From: Obelidium mucronatum
Taxonomy: Eukaryota; Chytridiomycota; Chytridiomycetes; Chytridiales; Chytriomycetaceae
Direction of reading: 5' to 3'
Assembly: GCA_025765595.1 (NCBI GenBank)
Contig: JAIVFH010000299.1
Span: forward strand, 1-31,108
Length of the DNA: 31,108 nt
Positions 29,639 to 31,108 of this stretch are shown here, one piece after another (position 1 is the stretch's first letter; each line of letters begins with the position of its first letter). The notes under the pieces were generated by a model. That model worked only from the letters and a program-made list of their open reading frames with translations. It ran no database searches and was not told the DNA's origin. Position numbers and translations under genes: made by a program.

Positions 29639-30600
29639 ATGGACAACGTCCCAGTTTTCGACCAACGTACACAGTTTACTCTAACTGCTCCCCCGTCTCC
29701 ATCATGGTGCCCACCTGAGAATCAGCCCCTTCCAAAGCCTTTTTCGGCCGACAAAGAAACCGTGTTCAAGGCATCCGATTTGGAGCCAGGAGAAATGTAC
29801 AGATTTCTGATTGGGGCTGTGGTACCGTGATAATGCCTTTTTTGATCCCATTTGTACGCTTATTATTAATTTCCGTTGATTGGGCGTATAGGTTCCGAGA
29901 CCGGTTGCTCTTGTTTCGACATGTTCGAAAGAAAAAGACGGAGGACCAGTCAACATGGCACCATTCTCATACTATATGCTAGTGTGTCATGATCCTCCCA
30001 CAATTATGGTTTCAATCAATTACTCTCGAGGAAAACCGAAAGATTCTTTGAGGAATATCGAAGAAACAGGAGAATTTGTGGTCAACTCCTTCAATGAGGT
30101 ATTTTTAATTGGTTTGACATATATTTTTTTTTTGAATCGGTGTTAAGTTTTTGTGTTTTTTTCATTTATTTTAGCATTTTGTGGAAAGTGGCAATCATTG
30201 CGCGATTCCTGTTCCGTATGATGTTGAAGAGGACCAACTCTCTGGACTGACGCTTGTCCCATCACGCTTTGTTCGACCAAAGAGATGTCTTGAGTCACTT
30301 ATTAGCTTTGAATGCAAGTTTACCCATTGCCACAAGATTAAGAATGATGCGGGTAAAACTTTTTCTTCTGTTTTTTTTTTTTTTTTTTGTTTTCACATGA
30401 TCTGATTTCACATGTTTTCAAGGGGACATTGCAACTGGAGTGGTATTGGAGAAATAGTAGGTGTCACTATCAAGAATGAAGTGTGGAATCCTGAGACGAA
30501 AGTGGTTGATATGGCTTTGTTTAAACCTGTTTCGCGGCTGGGTGGAAACATGTACGGGAGAACCACGAGTGGTTATGAAATCAGTAGACCCAAAGCATAA
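29639..30600 (+). CDS. Flavin reductase-like domain protein with apparent frameshift in the last exon
   Basis: FMN-binding split-barrel protein of the flavin reductase/DIM6-NTAB group. Exons 29639-29821, 29892-30098, 30175-30352 and 30423-30600. The first three join cleanly and carry the family hallmarks: GEMYRFLIGAVVPRPVALVS, GGPVNMAPFSYYM, PPTIMVSINYSRGKPKDS, TGEFVVNSF and the SRFVRPKRCLESLISFECK region. Exon 4 starts in frame as GDIATGVVL but reaches a stop at once, while the expected continuation EIVGVTIKNEV..DMALFKPVSRLGG is one frame off. One extra G near 30450 would restore VVLGEIVGV, a normal family motif. So either one base was lost in this copy or the sequence has an error. The predicted function is reduction or binding of flavin by NAD(P)H; partner unknown. 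The gene converges on the sirtuin gene, stops 33 bp apart. Confidence 0.8.
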
Positions 30601-30633
30601 TAAAGAACGGGGGGGGCGTCTTTTCAATGTCAT

Positions 30634-31108
30634 TCACGTGTTTATTTTTGTCTGCAACACACGAGCAACTTCAGGAAGAATCTTGTCACTGGACTCATTA
30701 ACCCACAAGTCAACCATCTCCATCCCGCGAAATTCTCCGAGGTTCAGAGCAGCCACTTTATGGCCCAACTGCTTTGCCAACTTCAAAAGTCGGAAGGATG
30801 AATACACTTGTAGGGAGGATCCAACAATCAACATGTGATTCGCATCTTCAACCATCTGGTAAGACTTGTCCCGCACATTTGAACGCATGTTTTCTCCAAA
30901 AAAGACTACATCTGGTTTGTACACACCAGTTTCACAAGAAATACATGGTGGATATTTGAACGCGTCGTAATTCCACGCAATTTCAACGTCACCATCGGGA
31001 TTTGATTCTCTCATACCAATGGTGATCTTTTCTTTACTCTGAAGCTTTTCGTGAAACGATGGATTCAAGTCAAACAGGTTGGATTGAACTCTTCCCTCGA
31101 ATGGTGTT
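30634..31108 (-). CDS. Class II (SIRT4-like) sirtuin, 5' end outside the window
   Basis: NAD-dependent deacylase/lipoamidase family. The C-terminal half is present and open to the window edge. Visible are ESNPDGDVEI, one zinc-binding Cys pair (PPCISC, C-x2-C), YKPDVVFFGENM, IVGSSLQVYSSFRLLKLA with the NAD-binding GSS, and VAALNLGEF. The KPDVVFFG(E/D)N and GSSLQV(Y/F)S wording is typical of SIRT4/class II rather than class I or III sirtuins. In animals SIRT4 is mitochondrial; the N-terminus that would show a targeting signal is not in the window, nor are the catalytic His and the first Cys pair. No intron is needed in the part seen. Confidence 0.9.
   Translation of the reverse strand, partial: TPFEGRVQSNLFDLNPSFHEKLQSKEKITIGMRESNPDGDVEIAWNYDAFKYPPCISCETGVYKPDVVFFGENMRSNVRDKSYQMVEDANHMLIVGSSLQVYSSFRLLKLAKQLGHKVAALNLGEFRGMEMVDLWVNESSDKILPEVARVLQTKINT

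Noticed and set aside
1..31108. Biosynthetic or defence gene cluster, CRISPR array, or prokaryotic operon
   Set aside because: Genes are intron-rich, on mixed strands, and belong to unrelated processes; no CRISPR-like repeats were seen.

Overview
The window is nuclear DNA of a eukaryote with a compact, intron-rich genome. About 30 short spliceosomal introns (mostly 50-180 nt, GT..AG, often with a TAAC/CTAA-like branch site) can be placed by restoring conserved protein frames. The gene content (GPI-type secreted haem peroxidases, LicD/Mnn4-like protein, GH114 glycosidase, fungal-style 2OG-Fe(II) oxygenase, BTB protein, ARP3, SIRT4-like sirtuin, Gdown1-like Pol II factor) suggests an early-diverging, probably zoosporic (chytrid-like) fungus. 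That assignment is inference; no rRNA or other taxonomic marker is present.

Layout: a minus-strand block at 1-5.4 kb holds a partial BTB/BACK gene, an enoyl-CoA isomerase (ECI), haem peroxidase 1, a LicD-family membrane protein and a bacterial-type GyrI-like effector-binding protein. A small plus-strand ORF of unknown function follows, then peroxidase 2, a relative of peroxidase 1. A gene-poor AT-rich stretch (7.7-9.3 kb) leads to ARP3 (five exons) and a Gdown1/POLR2M-like gene, both minus. Divergent from the latter by only 34 bp is an F-box/LRR gene, followed by ribosomal protein eS6 with a two-codon first exon. Then come GH114 (minus), a second gene-poor stretch (16.1-17.3 kb), a small bZIP (plus) and an Ig-like repeat protein (minus) broken by a transposon. 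A 2,229-residue helical/disordered protein of unknown function (plus) ends 5 bp before a 2OG-Fe(II) oxygenase gene. A flavin-reductase-domain gene with an apparent one-base frameshift and the 3' end of a class II sirtuin close the window.

The genes look like ordinary scattered housekeeping and accessory genes, not one pathway or cluster. The strongest unusual signals are: (1) a 640-bp element with terminal inverted repeats and a TA target duplication inside a coding exon, whose removal restores the reading frame exactly; (2) a Gdown1-like gene, a family I know mainly from animals; (3) sharply bounded GC-rich islands inside otherwise AT-leaning genes, including half of conserved ARP3; (4) an array of small GC-rich palindromes in an ARP3 intron; (5) four introns in three genes that all begin GTTGAGT, an offset form of the normal donor; (6) a peroxidase whose best splice removes the segment that carries the proximal haem histidine in its relative. 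I did not find a clearly new multi-gene system.
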